From positions 12,504,821-12,568,820 of the forward strand of contig CAJQUN010000003.1 of the NCBI GenBank assembly GCA_907163345.1: a stretch of DNA of 64,000 bases, given 5' to 3'. A model generated the notes under the pieces. The model did not search any database and was not told the DNA's origin. It saw only the letters and a program-made list of their open reading frames with translations. This document shows positions 23,771-35,068 of the stretch, piece by piece. Made by a program: the position numbers and the translations under genes. How positions within the stretch are numbered: the stretch's first letter is position 1; each line of letters starts with the position of its first letter. Source of the stretch: Haberlea rhodopensis (Eukaryota > Streptophyta > Magnoliopsida > Lamiales > Gesneriaceae).

Positions 23771-23797
23771 GGACGAAATTCTTTTAGTGGGTGATAT
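23768..23797 (+). promoter_or_regulatory. LARD 3' motif before the 3' LTR
   Basis: 'cgaggacgaaattctttt' followed by AGTGGGTGATAT stands directly before the 3' LTR. In Tekay/Del elements the end of this stretch is the polypurine tract that primes plus-strand synthesis; here it reads GTGGGTGATAT, a weakened tract. Confidence 0.6.
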
Positions 23798-26384
23798 TGT
23801 GATGACCTGAGATTAGGGATGTTAATCCCGGAGTGTTAATAACCCCTAAAGTGGTTTTACGTGGCAATTGAAGTTTAATCGAGGTGTTGGGCCCTCCGGG
23901 CTCGTCTATTTGAGTAATTGGGATCGTTGGATCCCGAGGTTGAGATCGTATTCTCATTTCGGTGAAAACCTGTGAGTTGGGTTTTTAGTGTGACTCGGAA
24001 TCTCGGGTGCTGGGTGTGGGCACCAGTAGGGGGTTTTTGAGTTAGAGAGAGAATTTTTGAAAACAGATGATTTTTAATGAATCATGATGTATTTGTGGGG
24101 ATATTAGTATTTCGGGGTATTTTTGCTATAAATACCAGTTGAACCCGAGATTTTAATTATCGGAACCATTTCTCCTCACCCGTTTCTCTCTCCTCGCCTC
24201 GCCCGCGACCACTCCCGATCCCCTTTGACCCCCGCGCACAAAAGTGCTTCGGCCGCCGCCGTCCGGCCGCCGTTCGGCGCGTGCCACCCGCCGTTGGAAT
24301 CGTCTCTTCCAGGCGCTTCTATACATACCAACAATTTGAAGTTTGGTCGAGAATCGAGCTCGGATTTGCCAGAAAAGCGTAGGGTTCGAAAACTGGATTT
24401 CATCCGATTTTTGGGACGCGATTTTGGTATGTTTTTGGTACGATTTTTCTGATGTTTTTGGGGCGTTTTTAAGCTGGTTTTGAGTCGATTATTTCAGACT
24501 TTTTGGTTCGAAAATATTGGTTAAATTTGGTTCGAATTTCAGCTCGATTTCGTGAGTTAGGGTTCGAATTTTGGGGATTTTTGACAAGGAGTGATGATTC
24601 TTGTTATGGATTGATTAATTCATGTTGTTGATGCATTATGATGCTTGATTGTGTTCGAATTTGAGGAATTGGATTCGAATTTAGGGCTTGGAATTCGAAT
24701 TTTGGGGGTTTGGCATGTGAGGCGATTATTGTTGTTGTTAATTGATTAATTCATGTGTTAGATGAATTATGGTGATTATTTGGGTTTGATTTGTGTTGGT
24801 TGGGTTCGAATTATTGAAGGTGTTCTTGAGCAATTTTTCGATATGTTGCATTCGTTTTCCCTCCCTGCATGTACCCTGCCCCGGGTCTTTTAGATGTTTA
24901 ATTGTCGTGTGTCGACAATATTTTGAGGGTTATGGATGTGCTTGAGCATGGGTTGCATGTTCGTAAATAATTGTGAATTATTTATCGTGTTAGCACATCG
25001 TTCCTCAGGGCATGGAACTCGAGCAAGGTTTGGCTCGGACTTCGAGGATTTAAGGTACGTTTAGTTTACGAGCATAGTTTAAATGATGTTTTACAAGTAT
25101 GATGCATGATCTAAAATACATGAAATGCTTTACTATGATGGTACCGGGACTTGGTTACGTTATGTTGATTCACATGGTGGAATGCTTAGTGCCGCTATGA
25201 AGCGAGCAAATGATGAGGTGTGGTTGCTACGGAGCAAACACCGATAGTATGACGTTACCTTGAAGTAAGAAATGAAAATGTGGTATTTGATTAGATATCT
25301 AGGATATCTGTATTTTATTCCCTATTGGTAATAAATAGGAACAGAGACGTAGTTAATCAGAGAAGTGACTAACTAGTATCGAAGTTAAGGAAATCTCAAT
25401 ATAATATCTAGAATTATGATGATTGCTAGATAAAGAAAGATGTTATGAAATGTTGTTAATTTGAAACTGGCTAGGGTTAACCAATGTGATGATTAACTGC
25501 ATATTCAGGGTTTGATTATTTATCTGTTTTGAGAACAGGGTTATTACAGGGGTACGCTATGATGAGGATGATACCATCCAGGAAGTATCACATATGTTCC
25601 ACAATATTTACATTTTCGTAAATTATGTATTATGTCATTATGATTATGAAATTGTGGAATTGGTATGCTCACCCCGTTGGGGGCTGTCTCTGTTGGGGCA
25701 GGTGAACAGGTACATCGATGGCTTTGGAGATGAGCTCGAGCTGTTGATTGGATGTACTCCCAGGATCGTGGTACCAGGGCTTGATGGAGCACGGTATCGT
25801 ATAGAGTACTTATATACCCATGAGGGTTATATACATATTCATGATGCTCGCCTGTGAGCACGATTATACTTGTATATGGATTGTATATAAAGGCATGAGC
25901 CTTCCTCTCTTTCATTATATGTTGCATGCAATTGTGGTAGAATTGCTAATGATATGAGAGTCGTTAGTGTGTTATGTGGGGGTTGAAACCCACTTTTGTC
26001 GTCTTATGTGTGGTGTCTTCCCTGGCTGGGAATTTACTTTGTGTTCAGTATTCTGTTGAGTATTGTGTATTCCCTGGCCGGGAATTATATTATGTGATGT
26101 GCTTTTATTTTTGGGATAGCTCAATTTATGGGGAGACTCTGCCCAAATTTTTATAAAAACCCACAATGCAAAAGTGATGTAATGGGGATGGTATTGGGCG
26201 AACTCGATTAGTCTATATGCTGTTAGGATGATGATCTTATAACATTGAGTATTAAAGAAATTTTGTAGTTACCATTCAATGGTAAAGTATCATCTGAGCT
26301 TCCCGATTGACTTTTTATTGAAAGCATGTGCCACACATAGTGGTTAATACACTAATTAAGGGTTAAGGGCACGGGGTCCTTACA
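23798..26384 (+). repeat. LARD 3' LTR
   Basis: Near-identical to 17248-19833. Differences noted include G/A near 23882, G/A near 23957, G/C near 24306, two changes in 'gtttagtttacg' near 25065, T/G near 25206, and one extra T near 26150. Confidence 0.93.
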
Positions 26385-27753
26385 GTAAACTTGTGAAATC
26401 CTTGTATGTATTGAAACAAGCACCTAAACAATGGCACGAAAAATTTGATAGTGTCATGCTTTCAAATGGGTTTAAAACAAACCAATGCGATAAGTGTGTC
26501 TACGTGAAAGGAGACAATACAAACTATGTAATAGTATGTATATACGTAGATGACATGATAATTGTTGGTAATAACGATAACATCAAAATTACCAAGAAAA
26601 TGTTGTCACGAAATTTTGAGATGAAAGACCTAGGTCTTGCAGATGTGATTCTTGGAATGAAGATCACCAAACATGCAGATGGATATTTTCTCTCCCAGGG
26701 TCATTATGTCGAGAAGATACTTGACAAGTTTGACAAGGGAAATAATACCATCGCTAGGACACCTATGGAAGTGGTGTCAAATCTTTGCAAGAATCGCGGA
26801 GAAGGTGTGCAACAACTTGAGTACTCTAGAGTCATAGGCAGTCTAATGTACCTCATGGATTGCACTAGACCTGATATAGCTAATTCTGTCAATACATTGA
26901 GCAGATATACGAGTAATCCCAGTTATGAGCACTGGAAGGCAGTAGTTCGAGTTCTTAGATATCTAAGATATACTTCTAACTACGGACTACATTATACGAG
27001 ATACCCAGCAGTAATTGAAGGGTATTCAGATGCGAATTGGATATCGGACTCCAAAAATATAAAATCTACGAGTGGATATATATTTATAATTGGCGGTGCT
27101 GCTATTTCATGGAAATCATGCAAACAGACATGCATTGCTAGATCAACTATGGAATCTGAGTTCATAGCTGTTGATCTTGCGGCAGAAGAAGTTGATTGGC
27201 TTCGGAGTTTCTTGGAGGATATTCCAATGTGGTCAAAACCAATGCCACCCATTAGTTTGCACTGTGATAGTCAGTCAGCTATGGGAAGAGCACATAACAA
27301 TGTGTATAATGGGAAATCACGACACATTCGTCGGAGACATAAATCCATGAGAAATTTACTAAAAACCGGTGTCATTTCTTTAGATTATGTGAAGTCTAAA
27401 GAAAACAATGCTGACCCATTTACGAAAGGTCTGACAAGAGACCGAGTAGAGGTTTCATCGAGGGGAATGGGGTTGAAGCCCATGAAATTGATTTCCAACC
27501 ATGATGGCAACCCAACCTGAATTGTAAAATCCAATTTGCAGGTTCAATGGGAAAACCGAATTGTGGGGGGGATAGAACAAAGCACTCGAGAAATTGAGTT
27601 CCTTACCTATTCCTGTGATGAAAGAGTGATAGACCTGTACTTTGGGAAGGCTGAGCTCATGCTCTTAAAGATTCTTCTATCTCGAGATGATAAAGTGGGG
27701 TATTACAGGATACTCTTTAGGAGAAATCACCTATGTCGAATGTGAAGGGGCCG
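26385..27753 (+). pseudogene. Copia-1 rest of reverse transcriptase, RNase H and trailer
   Basis: This continues the frame broken at 17247, the 5-bp gtaaa being duplicated at the joint. KSLYVLKQAPKQWHEKFD comes first, the catalytic YVDDM is at 26543-26557, then the connection region (SRVIGSLMYLMDCTRPDIA), and RNase H with GYSDANW, the ARSTMESEFIAV block and LHCDSQSAMG. The tail TKGLTRDRV is typical of Tork/Tnt1-like Copia. The frame ends at 27520. From 27521 the sequence is the untranslated trailer, interrupted at 27753 by the Athila-like element and resuming at 34741. This 3' half has no internal stop up to its natural end. Confidence 0.92.
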
Positions 27754-29276
27754 TGAAGTGACTAGAAATAGACACATCTTTAGTGCTTAATTGTCTACGA
27801 TTTGGTAGGTTTTGATGGATAAATTGATACGTATGCTACCTAATCGTATATTTGTGTAATTATAGGTACAATCGAAGAAAACGAGCTAAAAACGATGTGT
27901 AAAGACCAAGAAGAGACATGGACATGACAAGGACTCAAAGTTGATCAAGAAAAGGGCAAAAACGTAATTTTGGAGATGGCGATCGATCGCCCGGAAGAGG
28001 AAATCGATCGCCTATGGGCAGAAACATTTTCATCAAATTTGAAGAGTCAGCGATCGATCGCGAAGAAGTGGCGATCGATCGCCAAAGTCTACTGGAGCTC
28101 GGCGATCGATCGCCACTCTATGGCGATCGATCGCCTCAATGATTTTTCCAAAAAAAAATAATGCAGCGATCGATCGCCACATTCAAGGCGATCGATCGCC
28201 GAAGAGTCCGGAAATTTGGAAATTGAGTCTTTTACCATGTTTAAAAGATTGTATCCCATATTTATCACTTCCATACCCTAAAACTCGAAGACAAGCCTCA
28301 TTAGCAGCAGTTTTTTCATAGTTTTTCATAGTTTTTTCATAGTTTTTCATACTTTAGAATATTTTGGAGCTTTTAGATTAATTTGTTTTCAAGTTTTCTT
28401 CAAGAATAACGAAGAACGGAACCGGAATCGATAAGCCGGAATCGTGATTTATATTAGTAATTTCTTTTCCTTTATTTATTTAATGTTTTCCATTGAATTT
28501 TTATTGGTTTTAGATTTAATTATGCTAGGCTAAAACTCTTCGATTCTTGGTTGAAGGGATACCTGCTTTTGGAATTGAACCTTTTATGAGAATTTGGTTT
28601 GATTGTTGAATTATATTTCGATTTCAATTCGTTTCTCAAATTTCGAATTCCATGATTGTTGTGTTTGTGTATTAGACCGATCACCTAATATTCAATTGCA
28701 TAATCGATAGTTTGTTAAGAGACAACTAAGATCAATAATTAACCGGCTGTAGGTGTTGTTGAATTCTTAGGAGAAACGGTTGAGTAATCAATTTTAACGG
28801 CTGTAGTTTTCATTGATTAGATTTATCGAACTCATTAGTTTTGAAAACTATCATTGATTTAATCATTAACGGCTGTAGTGGTGATTAGAGATTTGGTAAG
28901 GGTTGAATTGAATGCTGTTTTCTCTTTGACTACGAATAAGATGAGTAGGAATTGAATTTCCAATCGATAGATAATTGAAAGAAGTCAAATGTTTTGATTT
29001 GATGACTAAAAGATAATTTTCCAAAAGTACGGTTACCTGGAAACCAAGAATCGCTTCACTCTCATAAGTTTAATCATCTTAGTAATCTCGTGAATTAGTT
29101 TAATTTTAGAATTTGCTTAGTAGTAATCATTCATCCTAAAACCCCCTTGTTACTATTCGCTTTTGGCACAAAATAAATTTACCTTCCCTGTGAGATCGAT
29201 CCCTACTTCCACTACTGCATATTTTTGTCATTAACTGAAGAAGGGTTAATTTGGGCGTACACGATAAGCGCTACCA
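27754..29276 (+). repeat. Left (inverted) LTR of the Athila-like element
   Basis: 1,523 bp, from TGAAGTGACTAG to GCGCTACCA. It differs from the right LTR by substitutions and by indels: extra copies of 'ttttttcatag' near 28310-28350 and about 40 bp near 28770-28810 that the right copy lacks. It is therefore an independent copy and not a sequencing echo of the right LTR. Confidence 0.88.
27978..28200. repeat. Paired ATCGAT palindromes in the left LTR (GGCG...CGCC type)
   Basis: Eight sites form four pairs with cores at 27982/28003, 28053/28074, 28105/28126 and 28169/28191, so spacings are 21, 21, 21 and 22 bp. Most are the full 14-bp palindrome GGCGATCGATCGCC. The pairs are 43-50 bp apart and the sequence between them is unrelated. 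Confidence 0.9.
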
Positions 29277-30704
29277 AACTCCCCCATACTTACTCTTTAC
29301 TCGACCTCGAGTAAACAAATAAAACTACAATATTTTTGGTTGGCTCATAGATTCATAACAAAGCAACTTGTCCTCACTTTAATGCCTCAACAATTTTAAC
29401 ATGCATAATAATGAACGGCGGTGAAAAGTTAACAGTGGAACAAGTTCAATCCTAAACATTTCGTACCCATCGAAGTAGTGAACGTGTGTGTGTGGTCATA
29501 AACAAGTGTTGTGTACAAATTATAGATCCAAAATATGCAAAGCCATAATAGTTCAAGTCATACACTAACACAAGTATAAGCTCACTTGCACACTCTTCTC
29601 CACTATCTTAGCTACTTTGCAAACACAAATCAAGTAGGTCTTTATTAGCTTGTAGCTTGGCCTAGGTATTGGCTTATGAAAGAAAGGGTAAGGATATTCA
29701 AACAAGAGAGTATGATGAAATGCACACTAAAAGCTTCTCTTCTTGTATGAATTTTTCAACTATGTTCTTTTTCACAAGGTTTATTTCAACACTTTTCTTC
29801 TTTTGTGCCTTGGCTCCCCTTGGAGTCATATTTTTATCTATATTTTTTTTTCAAGGCATCTCTTTTTCTTTCATGCATTCCATTCTTTTGACAATTAAGC
29901 TCACAAAAATACTTCAATGATTCCCAAATGCATTTGAATGAAATACATCATACTCCCTTAAAAGGTATGGATTAAAATCGCATTTAGGCTTAAAGGGTAG
30001 GATGATAAGCTAGTCAAGAAATGTTGAATGGGGGTCTTTAGTATGCTTAGCATACTACCATTCTTTTACATTTAAGGCTCAAAATAGGTACTAGAGAATG
30101 ATTTTGTTTACATGGTAGGCTTGAAAGGCTCAAACGCATCAAAGATAGCCTATATCACTTTCATGTTTGCAAGTAGTCTAGACATACGCCTCAAAGAGCA
30201 TGTAGTTAAGTTCTAGCATGTATTAGAGACTTCTTAAGACTATTACAAATTTCACACAATCTTCACTAAGCTATGCACACTTCACAAGCCATGACAATAA
30301 TGTGCTCAAAATATTCAACTTACTAAGTCAAAGTACACTTTGCATTAGAGTTCAAAGTGTTCCAAAGTTAACGATTCACCTATGTTCAAAAGCATGCATG
30401 ATATCAATTAGGTTTCATCATGGGCTAGTGATTCTAAGCATGTGTTCATCACTAACTATGAGCTCAAAATTTTAAATTTTTCGATTTTTTTTTGTATTTT
30501 GCAATAAGAAAAACAATAACACACTACTAATCCCTCCCCCATACTTAAATCTTACATTGTCCCCAATGTAAGGTAAAAGACAAGAGAAAAGAAAAGTTTA
30601 ACTAAAAAGCAATAATAAAAGGGTAAAAGGGAAACTAACTCCCCTTGGGTTGCCTCCCAAGCAGCGCCTCTGTTTAACGTCGGTGGCCCGACGCCAGTCC
30701 TCTA
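29277..30704 (-). other. 3' untranslated region and purine tract of the Athila-like element
   Basis: No gene. On the minus strand it opens with a conserved block 'gcttgggaggcaacccaag' (about 30640-30660), then 'cattggggacaatgtaag' and TTAAGTATGGGGGAGGG near 30535, and ends with AGTATGGGGGAGTT immediately before the LTR at 29276. These blocks are familiar from 3' regions of Athila/Tat elements. Plus-strand frames here are low-complexity. Confidence 0.7.
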
Positions 30705-32057
30705 TCAAGGTGGGTGATGCGGTGTCGCTCTGTCCTTCCTTAACCACCTCAATATCTTCTTCACTCCTCTGTATTTCGGCTTGTTGCTCTTTGAGTGGTC
30801 GTCCCCAGTCTTTGTTACTCCTCTAGCATTTGTTGCTTGCTTTGGTCGATCCGGAGGGTGCTTCTTTCCATTGGTACGATCCTGCAAGTGAGACATAAGA
30901 GGGTCAGCAGTATCATGAGTAGATAAAGCAGCAATAGTATGAACAGTATGCACAGGATGAGGATCCATACCTCTCTTCTCGTCAAGACCATCAGTAGCCT
31001 TTCCCATTTCCCACAACTCATCATTATCAAAATCAGAATCATAATCATCATGTACATCAATAGCGTAACTAGAATGCTCAAGAGGTTTAATGGGTTCATA
31101 CATGTTGAATTTTTCAATTTCACCATTAGACTCCATGGTTATCAAACCGCTATTCATATTGATTACTGAGTTTGATGATTTCAAGAATGGTCTTCCTAAA
31201 ATAATTAGACTAGACGGATCACCATTTCTCATGTCTAAGACATAGAAATCGGCTGTGAAGACCAAGTTCTTTACATGCACCACTACGTCCTCTATTATCC
31301 CCTTAGGTATGACCGTGGATTTATCAGCTAAGTGAATAACTGCGCTATTTCTTTTTAAAGGTCCCATTTTCAGTTGAGAGTACATTGAGTAAGACATGAC
31401 ATTTATGGACGATCCTAAATCGAGCATAGCCTTCTCAATCTTAATACCTCTAATCTCACATGGGATAAAGAACATACCTGGGTCCTTGCATTTAATGGGG
31501 ATGCTTCTTTGGTTATCCGCCGAAACATTGTCATTGAGCTCGACCTTGGGCTGCCCCTTGTGTTCCTTGCTTTGATCCTCTTTCATGGTTTCATGCAATG
31601 GGGCTTGCTCTTTGTAGCGTGGACTCATCTCGTAGAGGCCTTTGAGTCCGGCACCTTTCCTATTGTCCTTCAATGCTTGGGGGAAAGGGGGTGGTTCTTT
31701 ATATTCAGAAAGTTTAGGGAACTCACCTCGTGGTTCCTCCCCTTGCATTGACTCTTCAACGTCTGTCTCTGTCTCCGTCATCTCTTCTTTCTGAAGTGGC
31801 ATCAGTACCACCTTCTCTTCAGTTGCATCTTCATTCACCTTCACTGTGATAGCACTCACATTTTCCCGGGGGTTCATCTCTGGTTGTGATGGCAGTCTAT
31901 TTGAAATCCTTGCTTCGATCTTGCTGATTGAAGTTGCCAATTGTCCCATCTGCGTCGTCAAGCTCTGGATGCTTGCCCTCGTCTCCTGTTGAAATTGTAG
32001 GCTATTTTCAGCAATAATTTTAATGCTATGTTCTAACCTGTCAGAAGGAGGGTGCAA
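30705..32057 (-). pseudogene. Gag C-terminus and aspartic protease of the Athila-like element
   Basis: A 450-residue frame. Its first 60 residues (SLTTQMGQLATSISKIEARI) are the usual end of Athila gag with a coiled-coil character. Acidic linkers follow, then a retropepsin-like domain: FIPCEIRGIKIEKAMLDLGS with the catalytic DLGSS, later HLADKSTVIPKGIIEDV and ILGRPFLKS. In most Athila-like elements this runs into reverse transcriptase; here a basic tail (RGVKKILRWLRKDRATPHH) is followed by a stop and the untranslated region. It overlaps the gag frame by 25 bp in another phase, at a CCACCA run (about 32050), where a one-base slip is likely. Protein of this type matures the Gag particle. Confidence 0.85.
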
Positions 32058-33187
32058 GGTGGTGGTGGTGGAGGTCTCTGATATGGCGGTCTATAGGGTG
32101 GAGGTTGGTTCATCTGTGGGTTTCCATAACCTTGGTTTGGATGATCTCTCCACCCTTGATTGTAGTTGTGTGGTGGATGGTCATAACTCCTTTGTGGGGG
32201 GCCTGGGAATCCTCCCGCAGCATTCACGTTCTCCGTGGTTGTCTCTTGTAATGAGGGGCATGCGTCTGTGGAATGGTTCGCAGCCAAACAGATTCCACAC
32301 GGCTTTGTCTTTCCTACATTTCCACCTGCCATACCACGCACAAGAAAAGTGAGGTCTATCAGTTGTTGTTCTAAGTTTGATACGTTTACCTCTTTTCTTT
32401 GCGGTTGTCCATGGCGCACTGATCCGAATTGTTGGGAGTTGGCCGCCATGTTAGCTATCAACCTTCTAGCTTCCTCCGCTGTTTTATCTATAAATGCTCC
32501 TCCGCTTGCCGCATCCACTAAGTTCCTGTCAGAAGAAAGTAAACCTTCATAAAAGTATTGGATGAGAAGGTGTTCACTTATCTGGTGTTGTGGACAACTT
32601 GCGCACAACTTCTTGAATCTCTCCCAGTACTCGTGTAGTGGTTCCTCGTAGAGCTGCTTCACCCCATATATCTCTTTCCTCAAGTTCGTTGCCCTTGAAG
32701 CTGGGAAGTATTTTTCTAGGAATACTCTTTGTAAGTCAGTCCACGTGGTGATCGATCCGGATGGTAAGTAGAAGATCCAGTCTTTTGCAGCGTCCTTTAG
32801 AGAAAACGGGAACGCTCTTAGCTTTATTTGATCCTCAGTGATTCCGGTCGGCTTCATGGTAGTGCACACCACGTGGAACTCCATCAGATGCTTATGTGGG
32901 TTTTCTCCTGCAAGACCATGAAAAGCTGGCAATAAGTGAATTAAACCAGATTTAAGTTCGAAGTTTACGTTATTGGCCAGAGCAGGGAAACTGATGCAGA
33001 GCGGTTGCTGATCCAAGTTAGGATTCGCCAACTGCCTCAAGCTTTGATTTGCAGCCATCATGGATCTCTCTTCTTCTTCTTGTTCTATAATCCTTCGTGC
33101 TTCTCGTCTCCTCTGATGTAGCGTCCTCTCAATCTCAGGATCGTAGTGAAAGTTATCTTCGTGATTGAACGATTCACCTGTACTCAT
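32033..33187 (-). pseudogene. Gag of the Athila-like element
   Basis: I take the ATG at 33185-33187 (MSTGESFNHEDNF), because the open frame upstream of it runs through the primer-binding site and LTR end. Gag builds the particle and binds element RNA. Seen in order: a charged N-terminus (RTLHQRRREARRIIEQEEEE), the core domain (FHGLAGENPHKHLMEFHVVC, then FPFSLKDAAKDWIFYLPSGS and YFPASRATNLRKEI), a zinc-knuckle-like CGICLAANHSTDAC, and a proline-rich tail. The frame ends at 32033 in a CCACCA run where the next frame takes over. Apart from that slip the frame is open. Confidence 0.88.
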
Positions 33188-33253
33188 TAACAAACCAAAG
33201 TAGTAATGCGGGATAGAAATAAAAAAAAAATCGACACTAATAAATATTGCCGT

Positions 33254-33270
33254 CCCCGGCAACGGCGCCA
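33254..33270 (-). promoter_or_regulatory. Primer-binding site, tRNA-Asp type
   Basis: On the minus strand TGGCGCCGTTGCCGGGG follows the LTR end after five bases. It is complementary to the 3' end of plant tRNA-Asp (ending CAACGGCGCCA), the usual primer of Athila/Tat elements. This fixes the right LTR as the 5' LTR. Confidence 0.88.
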
Positions 33271-33275
33271 AAATT

Positions 33276-34735
33276 TGGTAGCGCTTATCGTGTACGCCCA
33301 AATTAACCATTCTTCAGTTAATGACAAAAATATGCAGTAGTGGAAGTAGGGATCGATCTCACAGGGAAGGTAAATTTATTTTGTGCCAAAAGCGAATAGT
33401 AACAAGGGGGTTTTAGGATGAATGATTACTACTAAGCAAATTCTAAAATTAAACTAATTCACGAGATTACTAAGATGATTAAACTTATGAGAGTGAAGCG
33501 ATTCTTGGTTTCCAGGTAACCGTACTTTTGGAAAATTATCTTTTAGTCATCAAATCAAAACATTCGAATTCTTTCAATTATCTATCGATTGGAAATTCAA
33601 TTCCTACTCATCTTATTCGTAGTCAAAGAGAAAACATCATTTAATTCAACCCTTACCAAATCTCTAATCACCACTACAGCCGTTAATGATTAAATCAATG
33701 ATAGTTTTCAAAACTAATGAGTTCGATAAACTGTTTCTCCTAAGAATTCAACAACACCTACAGCCGGTTAATTATTGATCTTAGTTGTCTCGTAACAAAC
33801 TATCGATTATGCAATTGAATATTAGGTGATCGGTCTAATACACAAACACAACAATCATGGAATTCGAAATTTGAGAAACGAATTGAAATCGAAATATAAT
33901 TCAACAATCAAACCAAATTCTCATAAAAGGTTCAATTCCAAAAGCAGGTATCCCTTCAACCAAGAATCGAAGAGTTTTAGCCTAGCATAATTAAATCTAA
34001 AACCAATAAAAATTCAATGGAAAACATTAAATAAATAAAGGAAAAGAAATTATTAATATAAATCACGATTCCGGCTTGTCGATTCCGGTTCCGTTCTTCG
34101 TTGTTCTTGAAGAAAACTTGAAAACAAATTAATCTAAAAGCTCCAAAATATTCTAAAGTATGAAAAACTATGAAAAAACTGCTGCTAATGAGGCTTGTCT
34201 TCGAGTTTTAGGGTATGTAAGTGATAAATATGGGATACAATCTTTTAAACATGGTAAAAGACTCAATTTCCAAATTTCCGGACTCTTCGGCGATCGATCG
34301 CCTTGAATGTGGCGATCGATCGCTGCATTATTTTTTTTCGGAAAAATCATTGAGGCGATCGATCGCCATAGAGTGGCGATCGATCGCCGAGCTCCAGTAG
34401 ACTTTGGCGATCGATCGCCACTTCTTCGCGATCGATCGCTGACTCTTCAAATTTGATGAAAATGTTTCTGCCCATAGGCGATCGATTTCCTCTTCCGGGC
34501 GATCGATTGCCATCTCCAAAATTACGTTTTTGCCCTTTTCTTGATCAACTTTGAGTCCTTGTCATGTCCATGTCTCTTCTTGGTCTTTACACATCGTTTT
34601 TAGCTCGTTTTCTTCGATTGTACCTATAATTACACAAATATACGATTAGGTAGCATACGTATCAATTTATCCATCAAAACCTACCAAATCGTAGACAATT
34701 AAGCACTAAAGATGTGTCTATTTCTAGTCACATCA
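33276..34735 (-). repeat. Right (5') LTR of the Athila-like element
   Basis: 1,460 bp on the minus strand from TGATGTGACTAG to GCGCTACCA. It is the reverse complement of the left LTR with scattered differences, including a missing stretch near 33728-33735. Confidence 0.88.
34289..34511. repeat. Paired ATCGAT palindromes in the right LTR
   Basis: Eight sites mirror those of the left LTR. Cores start at 34293/34315, 34358/34379, 34410/34431 and 34481/34502, with spacings 22, 21, 21 and 21 bp. The last two sites are worn (ATCGATTTCC, ATCGATTGCC). Confidence 0.9.
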
Positions 34736-34740
34736 GGCCG

Positions 34741-35068
34741 CTTCTATGAGATGACCTGAGGGCTAAATTTCTAGAGCATTCGATGAAACATCCAAGGCAG
34801 TCCAGGGCCAAAATGGACAACAACGAAAGAACCAATAATAGTGTGGAGATGAAGCTGTGTGAGTATTGTTGTCTTGTTATACATAAAACGTCGAACAGTT
34901 CAAGGCATCGCGTCCACTGGTTGACAAGTATATCCGATGATACCTTACTAAGGAAGGTTCAAGGTTAATCACCACCTATCCTGATGCAGTGGATTCTCAA
35001 AGTACTCTCAAATCTTCATCTAGGTGCATTGTGTAATTTTTTCGCCATATTGCATTCATGTGGGGGAT
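34741..35068 (+). other. Copia-1 trailer and polypurine tract
   Basis: Continuation of the Copia-1 3' untranslated part after the Athila-like insertion; no gene. ATGTGGGGGAT at 35058-35068 is the polypurine tract directly before the 3' LTR. Confidence 0.75.

Larger units (their letters stand above)
17248..26384 (+). mobile_element. LARD: large non-coding LTR retrotransposon, Tekay/Del-like ends
   Basis: It starts TGTGATGACCTG (17248) after gtaaa (17243-17247) and ends CTTACA (26384) before gtaaa (26385-26389). LTRs of 2,586 and 2,587 bp enclose a 3,964-bp internal domain. The primer-binding site TGGTATCAGAGC follows the 5' LTR after a few bases, and 'ttcgaggacgaaattctttt' precedes the 3' LTR, both as in Tekay/Del chromoviruses. 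No gag, protease, reverse transcriptase or integrase can be recognised inside, so it needs enzymes from another element. I count about ten substitutions and one indel between the LTRs, which points to a recent insertion. Confidence 0.93.
27754..34735 (-). mobile_element. Athila-like gag-protease element with LTRs in inverted orientation
   Basis: Flanked by ggccg (27749-27753 and 34736-34740) inside Copia-1. On the minus strand the order is: 5' LTR 34735-33276, primer-binding site for tRNA-Asp at 33270-33254, gag, protease, a long 3' untranslated region, then a purine tract touching an LTR at 29276. That left LTR (27754-29276) reads on the plus strand, so it is inverted relative to a normal 3' LTR. 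Both LTRs start TGA[A/T]GTGACTAG on the outside and end GCGCTACCA on the inside. Reverse transcriptase, RNase H and integrase are absent, so the element is also non-autonomous. Confidence 0.88.

Noticed and set aside
17248..26384. The 2.6-kb direct repeat as an assembly duplication
   Set aside because: The copies are bounded by TG...CA, a primer-binding site, a 3' motif and a perfect gtaaa duplication, exactly as an LTR pair should be.
27970..28161. Open frames reading AIDRH...GDRSP-type repeats over the ATCGAT palindromes
   Set aside because: The peptides are translations of GATCGATC repeats, occur on both strands and in several unrelated elements, and show no start context or domain.
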